From: Alphaproteobacteria bacterium
GTDB taxonomy: Bacteria; Pseudomonadota; Alphaproteobacteria; Rhizobiales; Xanthobacteraceae
Direction of reading: 5' to 3'
NCBI GenBank assembly: GCA_037200445.1
Contig: JBBCGH010000001.1
Span: 5,654,001 to 5,718,000, forward strand
Length of the DNA: 64,000 nucleotides
Both the position numbers and the translations under genes were made by a program. Every line of letters begins with the position of its first letter. The stretch's first letter is position 1. Below, piece after piece: positions 1 through 9,459 of this stretch. Under the pieces are notes generated by a model. It had not been told where the DNA came from. It did no database searches and saw only the letters and a program-made list of their open reading frames with translations.

Positions 1-643
1 GGATCTCGCCGGCAAGAAGATCGGCAATCCGGCGGGCGACGGCGCGCGCACGATGTGGCCGGCGCTGGCGAAAGCGAACGGCATCGATCCGAACTCGGTG
101 ACGTGGGTCAACATCGACGCCAATGCGAAGCTCGGCGCCCTCAAGGCCAAGACCGTCGATGCGACGACCTCGTTCTTCAACCTGCATCATGTGTTTGCGC
201 GCGAACTCGGCAGCGATATGGGCTTCCTCGCCTGGAAAGACGCGGGCGTGAACCTCTATGGCAACTCCATCATCGCCAATGGCGCGTGGCTGAAGGCGAA
301 CCGCGACAAGGCCGCGCAATTCATCAAGATCACCCAGAAGGCATTCGCCGAATGCGTGAAGACGCCCGAGCCGTGCATCAAGGCGCTGGTCGAGGCGAAC
401 GGCGCCCTGCTCTATGACAACGAGCTGACCAACTGGCACCTCGTCACGATCCTTATGAACGACGAAACCTCGCGCACCGTCGCGCTCGGCTGGCACGACG
501 ACAAGCGCATGGAGAGCGACTACAAACTGGTCGACGAGTATCTCAAGATGGAAAAGCCGTACGACATAAAGACGGCTTACACCAACGAGTTCCTCGACAA
601 GAGCGTCAAGATGCCGCCGATCAATCCGCCGAAGCTGTACTAA
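1..643 (+). CDS. ABC transporter substrate-binding protein, C-terminal part (start outside window)
   Basis: The frame is open from base 2 and ends at TAA 641-643, so about 213 C-terminal residues are visible; start and signal peptide lie upstream. It opens with an L-x-GKKIG-x-P segment typical of type 2 periplasmic binding proteins of the NMT1/SsuA-like group, which deliver small organic substrates to an ABC permease. The rest has the alternating helices of this fold and no stop or shift. No permease follows: the next gene is on the other strand, so partners would be upstream. The substrate cannot be told. The family call is fairly sure, any finer call is not. Confidence 0.75.
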   Translation, partial: DLAGKKIGNPAGDGARTMWPALAKANGIDPNSVTWVNIDANAKLGALKAKTVDATTSFFNLHHVFARELGSDMGFLAWKDAGVNLYGNSIIANGAWLKANRDKAAQFIKITQKAFAECVKTPEPCIKALVEANGALLYDNELTNWHLVTILMNDETSRTVALGWHDDKRMESDYKLVDEYLKMEKPYDIKTAYTNEFLDKSVKMPPINPPKLY

Positions 644-656
644 TGGCGGGCATCGC

Positions 657-1508
657 TCACCCGAACTCCGGCCCGATCACCGCGTAGGTACGGACCGTAT
701 CGTCGAAGCTCTCATCGCGCCCGAGCAGCATGCGGGTGAACGGCCGCTGCACCGAGAAGCCTGCGGCTTCGAGCCATGAGCGGACACCTGTCTTGGCGTC
801 CGCGACGTCGAGGTAGATCGTGCTGCCGATTTGGCTCAGCGCACGGGCGAGCAAGGCTTTCGCCACCTCGTCGTCCTCGGCGATCAGCGGCCCAAGATGG
901 GAAGCGGTGCGGCCGCCGCGGCCGAGCAGCAAGCCGACGATCCGGCCTGCGCGCTGTGCGACGAGATTTGCCGGTGGCAAGCGGCCGCGCAAGCGCGCGA
1001 GGATTTTGCTCCGATCATTGCCGAAGACAGCAGTGTCATAGGCGCATAACGCCGGCCAGATCGCATCGGTGATCGGTTCGATTGCGGCGGGCATGACAGG
1101 CAGCGGCATGGCGCGTCGCTCCGATGCGAGCCGGGTAAATCCCCACGCTTCTTTAAATCCGAGAGGAGCATAGACCTTGGCGCCCGCGGGCGTGGCGTCG
1201 AGCACCGGAACGAGCCCCGCCGCGCTGACATCCGCGATGCAGCGATGCAAGAGAGACGTGGCAAGCCCGCGCCGGCGTTCTCCCGCCGCCACCAGCACCA
1301 TGCTGATCCAGGCGCAGCGCTGATACGGCAGCCACGTGGCGGTCGCGATCGCGCGGCCCCGTTCACGCACCGCGTAGGCGGTGCCGAAATCGAGAAACAT
1401 GCGCCAGTCCGCGCCGGCCTGATTCCAACCGGCCTCGGCGACAAGCGCTTCGGCGTCGGCGAGATCCGCGAGCGCAAGTCTCCCGATCTCGGGTTCAGAA
1501 TGCGCCAT
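657..1508 (-). CDS. GNAT family N-acetyltransferase with C-terminal YitH-like second domain
   Basis: About 283 residues. The N-terminal half is a GNAT fold with an acetyl-CoA-binding loop of the R-x-x-G-x-A kind (RRRGLA, in the context [17 protein letters not shown]). The C-terminal half (FGNDR, then [13 protein letters not shown] and GPLIAEDD) resembles the Acetyltransf_18 domain of YitH/HolE-type proteins, which moves an acetyl group from acetyl-CoA to an amine; the acceptor is unknown. I chose ATG 1508 (MAHSEPEI); a longer frame upstream is Ala/Arg/Ser-rich and unlike the family. The start overlaps the end of the epimerase gene by 14 bases, so the two are probably one transcript. Confidence 0.8.
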   Translation of the reverse strand: MAHSEPEIGRLALADLADAEALVAEAGWNQAGADWRMFLDFGTAYAVRERGRAIATATWLPYQRCAWISMVLVAAGERRRGLATSLLHRCIADVSAAGLVPVLDATPAGAKVYAPLGFKEAWGFTRLASERRAMPLPVMPAAIEPITDAIWPALCAYDTAVFGNDRSKILARLRGRLPPANLVAQRAGRIVGLLLGRGGRTASHLGPLIAEDDEVAKALLARALSQIGSTIYLDVADAKTGVRSWLEAAGFSVQRPFTRMLLGRDESFDDTVRTYAVIGPEFG

Positions 1509-2529
1509 CGCGCTTGCCGAAGCCGGTCGGCTTGCCGAGGCTCGGCAGGCCGCGCGCAACCCAGTCCGCGGTCCAGTCGATCAGACGCGCGAGCGGCACG
1601 CGCGGATAGCCGAACAGCGACATCGCCTGGCTGGCGTTGATCAGCCACGCGGTTGGCGCCTCCGCGCCCGAGAACGCCGGCGCCTTGCCAAAGCGCGCGC
1701 CGAACGCTTCCGCCAGCCAACGCACGCTGATCGTCTCCGGACCGCTGACGTTGAGTGGTGACGCCGGCGCCGTGCAGTGGCCGAGCGCGCGGAGCACCAT
1801 CGCGTTGGCATCGCCCTGCCAGATCACGTTCACGTGCCCGGTCGAAAGATCGATGGTTTCACCGGCGTACACGCGCGAGGCGACATCGAACAATACGCCA
1901 TAACGCATGTCGATCGCATAATTCAGCCGGATGGCGCGGCCGTGCGTGCCGCGCGTGCGCGAGAAGAACTGAAACATCTGCTCACGCGCGACGCAGGAGT
2001 TCGCGTAAGCGCCGGGCGGCGGAGCCATCGGCGTCGCCTCGGTCGCTCCACCGTGTCGCACATCGACGTAGGGATAAACGCAGCCGGTCGAGTACGCGAC
2101 GATACGTGACGCAGCGAATGCCTCCGCGACAAGCGCCGGCACATAGCCGTTCATCGCCCAGGTGAAGGCTTCGTGGCCCGAGGCGCCGAACTTGAATCCG
2201 GCCATGAAGATGACGTTGGGCAATTTCGGAAGCTTCTCGATCTGTACAAGATCGAGCAGATCGGCTGCCACGCACTCGATGCCGTGCGCAGTGAGATTCT
2301 CGCGCAAACCCTTCTCGCTGAAACGCGCGACGCCCACCACGCGCTTGTCCGGCGCCGCGCGTTTGGCGAGTCGCGCGAGTGTCGGCCCGATCTTGCCGCC
2401 GACACCGAGAATGATGAGGTCGCCCGCGATGCTACCGAACTCGCTGACAAGCTCCGGCGGCGGTGCGGTCATCACATCTTCAAGATGCGCCACATCGCGG
2501 AAACGGTCGGGCAGTGCAAAATCAGGCAT
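1495..2529 (-). CDS. NAD(P)-dependent epimerase/dehydratase family protein
   Basis: About 344 residues from ATG 2529 (a TTG seven codons upstream is the alternative). Residues 42-48 (GVGGKIG) are the Rossmann dinucleotide loop, followed by V-x-G-V-A-R-F. The extended SDR active-site region is present as YSTGC (about 146-150) and YANSC (175-179), but the Lys of Y-x-x-x-K is Cys179. The late [10 protein letters not shown] segment is usual in this family, which acts on NDP-sugars or related hydroxy compounds. The gene faces the MetE-like gene across 74 bases, so the two may share a control region. The product is clearly a family member; activity is uncertain because of the missing Lys. Confidence 0.75.
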   Translation of the reverse strand: MPDFALPDRFRDVAHLEDVMTAPPPELVSEFGSIAGDLIILGVGGKIGPTLARLAKRAAPDKRVVGVARFSEKGLRENLTAHGIECVAADLLDLVQIEKLPKLPNVIFMAGFKFGASGHEAFTWAMNGYVPALVAEAFAASRIVAYSTGCVYPYVDVRHGGATEATPMAPPPGAYANSCVAREQMFQFFSRTRGTHGRAIRLNYAIDMRYGVLFDVASRVYAGETIDLSTGHVNVIWQGDANAMVLRALGHCTAPASPLNVSGPETISVRWLAEAFGARFGKAPAFSGAEAPTAWLINASQAMSLFGYPRVPLARLIDWTADWVARGLPSLGKPTGFGKRDGAF

Positions 2530-2603
2530 ACGGCTCACGGGATTTGGCAAGGCGTGGAGCGCCTCTATAACATGGCGTCCGAGAAGCCGGGAGACTTCAC
2601 CGC

Positions 2604-3614
2604 ATGGCTGCGCCGCAGATCAAGACGACGGTTGTAGGTTCTTATCCGTTTCCCGACTGGCTCGGCGCGTTGCCGTCCGAGCAGGCGGTGATCGACGCAA
2701 CGCGAGTCGTCATCCACACACAGGAGCAGGCCGGCATCGATCTTGTCTGCGACGGTGAACTCTATCGCTTCGACGTGAACCACCCCGAGACCAACGGCAT
2801 GATCGAGTATTTCGTGAAGCCGATGGCCGGTGTGCGCTCGGGCGTGACATTCGATGAGCTGGTAGCCTATCGGGCGCAGCCCGCGACCAAATTCCGCACG
2901 CGCCCGCCGGCCGTGGTCGAGGGCCCGATCGGACCGGGCACGCTCGATCTGCCGCAGGCCTGTGCGCGCGCGAGGCGGCTGACGAACCGGCCGTTCAAGT
3001 TCACGCTCACGGGCCCGCATATGCTGGCGAAGATGCTCTACGACGTTCACTACAGGAGCCTTCCCGACCTAACGATGGCGATCGCCGATGCGCTCGCCGC
3101 GCAGGTGCGGCATCTCGATGCCGACGTCGTGCAGGTCGACGAGGCGAACCTGCCGGGCAGTCCGGACGAATGGGAATGGGCCGCGGCGGCGATGAACCGC
3201 GTGCTCGATGCGGTCAAAACCACACCCGCGGTGCATCTTTGTTTTGGCAATTACGGCGGGCAGTCGATTCAGAAAGGAACCTGGGCGCAGTTGATCGGCT
3301 ATCTCAACGCGCTGCACGTCGACCACATCGTGATGGAGACCGCGCACCGCCCGCCGGACGAACTCGCGGTGTTCCGCGATTTGCGGCCCGAAATCGGATT
3401 CGGCCTCGGCGTCGTCGACATCAAGTCGACCGAAATCGAGACGGCGGAAGAGATCGCGCGCACGATCGAGCGCGCCGGAAAAGCAATCGGCGCGGAACGG
3501 ATCAAATACATCCATCCCGACTGCGGCTTCTGGATGCTCAAGCGCAATATCGCGGATGGAAAGATCCGCGCCTTGGTCGAGGGACGCGACCTTCATCACG
3601 GGTCGCTTGCGTGA
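2604..3614 (+). CDS. MetE C-terminal domain-like methyltransferase (cobalamin-independent)
   Basis: 336 residues, the size of a stand-alone catalytic half of cobalamin-independent methionine synthase (full MetE is about 750). The zinc ligands of MetE can be placed: His211 and Cys213 (HLCFGNYGG), Glu245 (METAHRPP) and Cys307 (HPDCGFWML), with spacing close to MetE. The N-terminal [10 protein letters not shown] is also typical. Known members transfer a methyl group to or from thiols, with folate or other donors. Stand-alone versions are often not methionine synthases but belong to demethylation or thiol-transfer pathways. Starts at ATG 2604, divergent from the epimerase gene. Family call strong, substrate unknown. 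Confidence 0.8.
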   Translation: MAAPQIKTTVVGSYPFPDWLGALPSEQAVIDATRVVIHTQEQAGIDLVCDGELYRFDVNHPETNGMIEYFVKPMAGVRSGVTFDELVAYRAQPATKFRTRPPAVVEGPIGPGTLDLPQACARARRLTNRPFKFTLTGPHMLAKMLYDVHYRSLPDLTMAIADALAAQVRHLDADVVQVDEANLPGSPDEWEWAAAAMNRVLDAVKTTPAVHLCFGNYGGQSIQKGTWAQLIGYLNALHVDHIVMETAHRPPDELAVFRDLRPEIGFGLGVVDIKSTEIETAEEIARTIERAGKAIGAERIKYIHPDCGFWMLKRNIADGKIRALVEGRDLHHGSLA

Positions 3615-3654
3615 GACCGATATGCGGGAGGTGGCAGTAGCTGCTGCGCTTCGG

Positions 3655-4224
3655 TTACGCCATTCTGCCGATCAATCGGAGTAACAATGAGTTCGCCAAG
3701 TGTTGGGCAGATAACAAGTCCGCGCTGATACACTCCCACTCGGCTTCGTTCGCCGGCCTCTCGATTTGTTGTTTCAACGCAAGGTCTGCTTGCGCATCGG
3801 AGGCATCCGCATGCCTGTCGTCCAGCCTGCGAATTCGTTCATCAACTGCTACGTCGAGCCAGAAGCCGCGGAGGCCGCCATCAACTGCCAGCTGCGCCAA
3901 GTCCGCTCGCTGCCATTGACGAGTATATGTTGCATCGATGAGTGCGATCTCGCCGACAGACCGTATGCTTCGGGCAGCCGTGTGCAATGCAGTGTAGATT
4001 GTCCGGGAATAGAGTTCGCTCTCATAGTATTTTTGCGGCAGCTTCGCGAGAAGATCGACGCCAAGAATCTGTTTGCGAAGAACATCGCTGCGGAGCAGCC
4101 GGACCGCTGTACTGGGTTTGTCCGACGCGAGAATGTGACGACGGATTTCCTCCGCCAGGAGTGCCGCCACCGAAGATTTTCCAGCACCCACGGGCCCGCC
4201 TATAGCGATGATCGGCGGCATCAT
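3655..4224 (-). CDS. P-loop kinase-like ATPase (stand-alone domain)
   Basis: About 189 residues from ATG 4224 (MMPPIIAIGG); a GTG at 4254 would add ten residues. Walker A is GGPVGAGKS at residues 9-17. The LRSDVLRK segment (about 44-51) and the later ALIDATYTRQWQRADL resemble the C-terminal ATP-binding half of bifunctional aminoglycoside-phosphotransferase-like/ATP-binding proteins, here without the APH half. By family it may phosphorylate a small molecule or act on a nucleotide; nothing fixes the substrate. It lies convergent with the MetE-like gene and divergent from the sugar transporter, so it seems a single-gene unit. Confidence 0.65.
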   Translation of the reverse strand: MMPPIIAIGGPVGAGKSSVAALLAEEIRRHILASDKPSTAVRLLRSDVLRKQILGVDLLAKLPQKYYESELYSRTIYTALHTAARSIRSVGEIALIDATYTRQWQRADLAQLAVDGGLRGFWLDVAVDERIRRLDDRHADASDAQADLALKQQIERPANEAEWECISADLLSAQHLANSLLLRLIGRMA

Positions 4225-4404
4225 CAGATCTCGCAGACTGCTTTTCTCGCACACCCAGGCGGGTTCGCTTCCCCATGACGAGTGGATATCATAGCTGATG
4301 GCCCATCGTTAATCGGTAATGCAACCCGGGGCTCTGTCGGCGCCTGAGGCTTGCCATGTTACCCGCGCGCTCCCTATGGTCTCCGTCGATACCGAAGCGG
4401 GCCA

Positions 4405-5433
4405 ATGGCGGACGTTCGTCTCGAGGGGATTACCAAGACTTGGGGACAGGCTGCGGCAGTTGAGAACATCACGTTCTCGGCGCCCGCCGGGCATCTCGTC
4501 GCGTTGCTTGGGCCCTCGGGCTGCGGCAAGTCAACGACATTACGGCTGGTCGCCGGACTTGAGACCGCGAGTTCCGGCACCATCAGAATTGCCGGGCGTG
4601 ACGTTACCGGCCTGCCGCCCGCAAAGCGCGGCGTCTCGATGGTGTTTCAAAATTACGCGCTGTTTCCGCATCTCTCGGTCGCCGAGAACATCATGTTCGG
4701 CCTGAAAGTGCGGGATGTTCCGAGAGCGGAGCGCGACGCACGGCTGAAACGCGCCGCCGCGATCCTCGGGCTCGATGCGCTGCTCGAGCGCAAGCCGTCG
4801 CAACTCTCCGGGGGCCAGCAGCAGCGTGTCGCGCTCGGCCGTGCGATTGTGGCGGAGACGCGCGTGTGCCTGATGGACGAACCGCTCTCGAATCTCGACG
4901 CGCAGTTGCGTGTCGAGATGCGCCGCGAAATCCGCGCATTGCAGCGGCGGCTCGGCATGACCATGCTGTATGTCACGCATGATCAGGTCGAGGCGATGAC
5001 CATGGCGGACCAGGTGGTCCTGATGCGGAACGGCCGCATCGAGCAGGATGCCGCGCCCGCGGCGCTCTACGAGAAGCCGGCCACGATCTTCGCGGCGCGC
5101 TTCGTCGGCACGCCGCCGATGAACGTCATTCCGGCAGCGCTCGTGCCAGAATCGTTCGCCACACCGCCGGGCGAGCGGGCGCGCGATACGATCGCGGTCG
5201 GCATCCGCGCCGAGGCCGCGCGTCTCGCTGCGGACGGCATGCCCGCAACGGTCGCGGCGGTGGAATATCTCGGCGCCGACACGCTGCTCGACACGCGGAT
5301 CGGCGATCAGCCGTTCATCGTGCGCGTCCCCGACCGCGCAAACGCATCTGTCGGCGAAACCATCGGCATAAGCTGGGATCCAGTTGCCGTGCACTGGTTC
5401 GATCTGTCGTCACAATGTCGTATCGATCAATAA
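4405..5433 (+). CDS. Sugar-type ABC transporter ATP-binding protein (MalK/UgpC-like)
   Basis: 342 residues from ATG 4405 (MADVRLEGITKTWG); an in-frame ATG 54 bases upstream gives an atypical leader. Walker A GPSGCGKS at 36-43, Q-loop Gln82, signature LSGGQQ at 134-139, Walker B LMDEP at 156-160, then a C-terminal TOBE-like regulatory domain, as in MalK, UgpC and PotA. It powers import by the two permeases encoded at 6758-8472. The gene order ATPase, binding protein, permease, permease on one strand indicates an operon. The substrate may be a sugar, polyol, glycerol phosphate or polyamine-like compound. Confidence 0.9.
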   Translation: MADVRLEGITKTWGQAAAVENITFSAPAGHLVALLGPSGCGKSTTLRLVAGLETASSGTIRIAGRDVTGLPPAKRGVSMVFQNYALFPHLSVAENIMFGLKVRDVPRAERDARLKRAAAILGLDALLERKPSQLSGGQQQRVALGRAIVAETRVCLMDEPLSNLDAQLRVEMRREIRALQRRLGMTMLYVTHDQVEAMTMADQVVLMRNGRIEQDAAPAALYEKPATIFAARFVGTPPMNVIPAALVPESFATPPGERARDTIAVGIRAEAARLAADGMPATVAAVEYLGADTLLDTRIGDQPFIVRVPDRANASVGETIGISWDPVAVHWFDLSSQCRIDQ

Positions 5434-5462
5434 GAGAAGCAGCCATCCAATGGGAGGACATC

Positions 5463-6753
5463 ATGGATCGCAGGAAATTTCTCACCGGCACCGCGGCATT
5501 TGCAGGCAGCGCAATCGCCGCGCCGACGCTGGCGCAGGGCGCGACCGAAGTCTCATTCTTCTATCCGATTGCGGTCGGCGGCCCGATCACCAAGATCATC
5601 GACGGCTATGCGGCGGATTTCGAGAAGGCCAATCCATCGATCAAGATGAAGCCGATCTATTCCGGCACCTATCAGGAGAGCATCACCAAGGCGCTGACCG
5701 CGCACAAGAGCGGCACGCCGCCGGTCACTTCCGTGCTGCTCTCGACCGACATGTTCACCCTGATCGACGAGGAAGCGATCATTCCGTTCGACGGCTTCAT
5801 CAAGACCGACGACGACAAGAAGTGGCTCGCCAGCTTCTTCCCGGCCTTCATGGAAAAACAGCCGTACCGGCGGCAAGACCTGGGGCGTGCCGTTCCAGCG
5901 CTCGACCATTGTGCTCTACTGGAACAAGGGGCTGTTCAAGGAAGCCGGCCTCGATCCTGAGAAGGCGCCGGAGAATTGGGCCGAGCAGGCCACGTTTGCG
6001 GAGAAGCTGACCAAGCGCGATGCCTCCGGCAATACCACGCAATGGGGCGTGCAGATCCCGTCGTCGGGGTTCCCCTATTGGCTGTTTCAGGGCCTGACCA
6101 CGCCGGCCGGCGCGATTCTGATGAACGAGGCGGGCGACCGGACCTTCTACGACAAGCCCGAAGTGATCGAAGCGTTGCAATACTGGGTGGATCTCTCGCG
6201 CAAGCAGAAGGTCCATCCGCCCGGCATCGTCGAGTGGGGCACGACGCCGAAGGATTTCTTCGAGCGCAAGGTCGCCATGATGTGGACCACGACCGGTAAC
6301 CTCACCAACGTGAAGGCGAACGCGAAATTCCCGTTCGGCGTCGCGATGCTGCCGGCGCACAAGCGGCGCGGCTCGCCGACGGGTGGCGGCAATTTCTACA
6401 TCTCCAAGAAGGCGAGTGCGGCCGAGCAGGCGGCGGCGTTCCAGTTCATCAAATGGATCACGACACCGGAGCGGGCCGCGCAATGGAGCATCGACACCGG
6501 CTATGTCGCGGTGCGCCCGGACGCCTACGAAACCGACGCGATGAAGAAGTATGTGGCCGACTTCCCGCAGGCGGCCGTCGCGCGCGATCAGCTCAAGGTT
6601 TCGGTTGCTGAGCTCTCCACACACGAAAACCAGCGTGTCACCAAGGCACTCAATGACGGCCTGCAGGCCGCGCTCACCGGCACGAAGTCGCCCGAACAAG
6701 CGATGAAGGACGCGCAGGTCGAGGCGGAGCGGATCCTCAAGTCGTATCGTTAG
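5463..6753 (+). pseudogene. Sugar-type ABC substrate-binding protein, interrupted by a single-base frameshift
   Basis: Starts at ATG 5463 after GGAGG at 5453-5457 and opens with a Tat-like signal (MDRRKFLTGTAAFAG). Residues 1-135 read as a family 1 extracellular solute-binding protein. At 5867-5868 the frame shifts: the codons for EKQPY are followed by an extra C, after which the protein continues in the next frame as GGKTWGVPFQRST and runs undisturbed to TAG 6751-6753. Removing one base gives a normal protein of about 429 residues. The intact remainder and intact neighbours fit either a recent mutation or a sequencing error. If real, the transporter lacks its receptor. Confidence 0.85.
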
Positions 6754-6757
6754 CTTG

Positions 6758-7633
6758 ATGTCGAGACTCACGAGCGCCGTCCATGGCTGGCTGCTGCTGC
6801 TGCCCGCCATGGCGCTGCTCGCGCTGTTTACCCATTGGCCGGCGCTTGCGACCTTCATCGACTCGTTCTACTCGACCCCGCGCCCGCGCCGGCCTTCGCG
6901 TTTCATCGGCCTCGACAACTACGCGATCATCGTCGGCGATCCGGTGTTCTGGCGCTCGCTTTGGAACAATCTCCTGTTCGCGGTCGGCACCATTCCGGTT
7001 TCCATCGCCCTCGCAATCCTGATGGCGCTGTGGGTCAACGACCGGATCGCAGGGCGCACGCTCGTGCGCATGGCGTATTTCACGCCGACTATCCTGCCGA
7101 TGATTGCGGTCGCAAACATCTGGCTGTTCTTCTACACGCCCCAATACGGCCTGCTCGAACAGCTTACCGGCGCGCTCGGGCTACCCTCACACAATTGGCT
7201 CGGCTCGCAGGACACGGCACTTGCCGCCGTCGTTGTCGTGGCGGTGTGGAAGGAAGCCGGGTTCTTCATGATCTTCTATCTGGCAGCCCTGCAAGGCATC
7301 TCGCCCTCGCTCGGCGAAGCCGCTGCGCTCGAAGGGGCCTCGCGCTGGACCTTCTTTCGCCGCGTGCAGTTTCCGCTGCTGATGCCGACGACGCTGTTCG
7401 TGCTGATCAACGCCGTGATCAACGCGTTCCGTACCGTCGACCATATCATCGTCATGACGCGCGGCGGGCCCGACAACGCGACCACGCTGCTGCTCTATTA
7501 CATCTATCAGGTTGGCTTCAACTACTGGGACACGACCTACGCGGCCGCGCTTACCACCATCCTGTTGGTGATGCTCGCGCTCGCGGCATTCATGCAGTAC
7601 GGCGTACTTGAACGGCGGATCCACTACCGATGA
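6758..7633 (+). CDS. Sugar-type ABC transporter permease (MalF/UgpA-like)
   Basis: 291 residues from ATG 6758, four bases after the binding-protein stop; a TTG just upstream is an alternative start. About six membrane segments are visible, starting with WLLLLPAMALLALF. The cytoplasmic EAA loop (EAAALEGASRWTFFRRVQFP, from about residue 187) contacts the ATPase. This is the first of a heterodimeric permease pair of the MalF/UgpA group. The 3' end overlaps the next gene by four bases (ATGA), giving translational coupling. Confidence 0.9.
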   Translation: MSRLTSAVHGWLLLLPAMALLALFTHWPALATFIDSFYSTPRPRRPSRFIGLDNYAIIVGDPVFWRSLWNNLLFAVGTIPVSIALAILMALWVNDRIAGRTLVRMAYFTPTILPMIAVANIWLFFYTPQYGLLEQLTGALGLPSHNWLGSQDTALAAVVVVAVWKEAGFFMIFYLAALQGISPSLGEAAALEGASRWTFFRRVQFPLLMPTTLFVLINAVINAFRTVDHIIVMTRGGPDNATTLLLYYIYQVGFNYWDTTYAAALTTILLVMLALAAFMQYGVLERRIHYR

Positions 7634-8472
7634 GCGCCATCGCCCGCCCCGATCCCTATGCGCCGAGCGGCCTATCCCGTATGCTCGAAGGCGCGGCTGC
7701 GTGGATGCTCGCGATCCTCTGGGTGCTGCCGCTGGTTTACGCGGTCTGGGCGGCGTTTCATCCGGCCGAGTTCACCACGCGCTTCTCATTGCTCGCGCCA
7801 CTGACCTTGGAAAATTTCGAACGTGCCTGGGCGGCGGCGCCATTTGCGCGCTATTTCTTGAATACATTCGTGCTGGTGACGCTGACGCTCGGCTGTCAGC
7901 TTGTGCTCTGCACGCTCGCGGCGTACGCCTTCGCGCGCTACGAATTCGTCGGCAGCAATGTCGCATTCGCGCTGGTGCTGGCACAGCTCATGATCATGCC
8001 CGATGTGTTGATCGTGGAGAACTACCGCACCATGAGCCGCATCGGCATCATCGACACGATCCCGGCGATTGCTCTGCCTTATGTCGCCTCGGCCTTCGGG
8101 ATCTTCCTCTTGCGCCAGACATTCAAGACCGTGCCGAAGGAGCTGGATGATGCCGCGCGCGTCGAGGGGGCGACACCCTTACAGGTGCTGCTGAAGGTCT
8201 ACGTGCCACTGGCGAGGCCGATCTACGTCGCCTACGGGCTCGTGTCGGTCAGCTATCACTGGAACAATTTTCTCTGGCCGCTGATCGTCACCAATTCGGT
8301 CGAGGCACGCCCTCTTACCGTGGGCTTGCAGGTGTTCTCGTCCGGCGATCAGGGCATCGACTGGGCGATTATCTGCGCCGCCACGCTGATGACGTCCGCC
8401 CCGCTGCTGGTCGGATTTCTGCTGTTCCAGCGCCAGTTCGTGCAGAGCTTCATGCGGGCGGGAATACGATAG
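7630..8472 (+). CDS. Sugar-type ABC transporter permease (MalG/UgpE-like)
   Basis: 280 residues, start ATG 7630 overlapping the preceding stop. About six membrane segments; EAA-type loop DDAARVEGATPLQVLLKVYVP near residue 173. This is the second permease of the pair and the last gene of the transporter operon. Directly after its stop comes a reverse-strand GntR remnant, so an old recombination end may lie here. Confidence 0.9.
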   Translation: MSAIARPDPYAPSGLSRMLEGAAAWMLAILWVLPLVYAVWAAFHPAEFTTRFSLLAPLTLENFERAWAAAPFARYFLNTFVLVTLTLGCQLVLCTLAAYAFARYEFVGSNVAFALVLAQLMIMPDVLIVENYRTMSRIGIIDTIPAIALPYVASAFGIFLLRQTFKTVPKELDDAARVEGATPLQVLLKVYVPLARPIYVAYGLVSVSYHWNNFLWPLIVTNSVEARPLTVGLQVFSSGDQGIDWAIICAATLMTSAPLLVGFLLFQRQFVQSFMRAGIR

Positions 8473-8483
8473 GACCACTGCTA

Positions 8484-8835
8484 TCGGCTGAGCGATTGCA
8501 GCGCGCATACGCGCGAGAACGTTCCGCAATTGTGCGATGTCATCCTCGGTCGCGCGTTCGGCAGCTTTCGCGGCGACGAGTGTTTCCATCACGGCGCGGG
8601 CCTCGGTGGTCTCCAGCGCTTCGTCGGCCGTAACCGCCCGCACCCGCGCACCGCGGTTCGGTTCGGTTCGGTTCGGTTCGGGAATGATGAGGCCTTCACC
8701 TTCAAGTTTGCCTAGGGCCGTCCGAATGTGGACGCGGTTCGATTTGAAGCGGGTAGCGAGTTCGACTTCGATCAGCCGTTCATTGGGCATAAGCTGCCCG
8801 CTGATGATCGCCCCCCCCGGCAAGGCAGCCGTCAC
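8484..8835 (-). pseudogene. GntR/FCD-family regulator remnant
   Basis: Reading from GTG 8835, about 117 residues match the winged-helix domain of a GntR regulator (IISGQLMPNERLIEVELA, then IRTALGKLEGEGLI) and the first helix of an FCD effector domain (EARAVMETLVAAKAAE, DIAQLRNVLARM). Homology stops near 8484, where the frame runs into the antisense of the permease gene, so two thirds of the effector domain is gone. The start of the first helix is also missing, and a run of eight C (8811-8818) may hide a shift. The wing carries a duplicated EPNR block caused by tandem GGTTC units. Such proteins normally control a neighbouring catabolic operon; this copy cannot bind a ligand. Confidence 0.7.
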
Positions 8836-9166
8836 ATCCGATTCCGGCGCTGATGATTGTCTCGGGGCGCGGCACGCTCGGAGAGTTCACCTATGGCCAG
8901 GCTTTAGTCGGGAAGACCATTCGACCGGTCCTGGATGCGCTTGCGCTCGAGCATCACACCTGCACGCGGCTCGATGAGCTCGATTTCATCGCGGATTGCG
9001 CGATTCTCCGGGCGATCGCCACCCAGGCGTCTGTCGCGTTGATCCTCTCGTCGCTGCCAAATGGCGGAAAGGTTTCGCGCCGACATGACGAACCGTGCGA
9101 GTACCAGTTGGTCGGACGGCAACACGCGTCCGATGAACCGCTTTGAGATCACCCGACGGCTCGTAG
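8836..9166. other. Degraded sequence between gene remnants
   Basis: No intact gene. A plus-strand frame at 8853-9146 (IVSGRGTLGEFTYGQALV, then VALILSSLPNGG) faintly resembles the effector-binding domain of LysR regulators, but the match is weak and there is no DNA-binding domain. The reverse frame (8904-9188) resembles nothing I know. I read the stretch as decayed coding DNA. Confidence 0.3.
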
Positions 9167-9325
9167 CAAAACTTTCGGCGCATGGCATTCGACCAGCCGA
9201 GTCACTACGGCAACGACAACAGTTGCATCCTGGATGCCATCGCCACCACCGGCCTTGATCGGGCGCGCGGTATCGTCGCTGTCGGCATGGCGGGCGTCAA
9301 CGAGGTCAAGCAAGAAAAGTGGCCG
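9167..9325 (+). pseudogene. Amidohydrolase (2-pyrone-4,6-dicarboxylate lactonase-like) fragment
   Basis: After an in-frame TAG at 9164-9166 the frame reads FRRMAFDQPSHYGNDNSC, LDAIATTG, then DRARGIVAVG. This resembles the strand-loop region after the first metal site of amidohydrolase-2 proteins of the LigI type, where a V/Q-P-S-x-Y-G-x-DN-x-x-LDA segment is followed by ARGI. The N-terminal HxH site and the rest of the barrel are missing. LigI-type enzymes hydrolyse lactones in aromatic breakdown. The fragment is too short to function. Confidence 0.5.
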
Positions 9326-9459
9326 GGTGTGACGGCCGCTTGCGACAAGCGATCATCGCAAGCAATTGGCGCCACCAGAAATCAGCAAGCTCGTTGCCGC
9401 GAAGTGACCTTGCAGGACCCATACGCGCGCCAGCATCCACCGGCGCGCAGACGAGGTGA

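Noticed and set aside
5848-6858. 336-residue minus-strand frame
   Set aside because: Antisense to the frameshifted receptor; the sense strand shows clear solute-binding-protein sequence.
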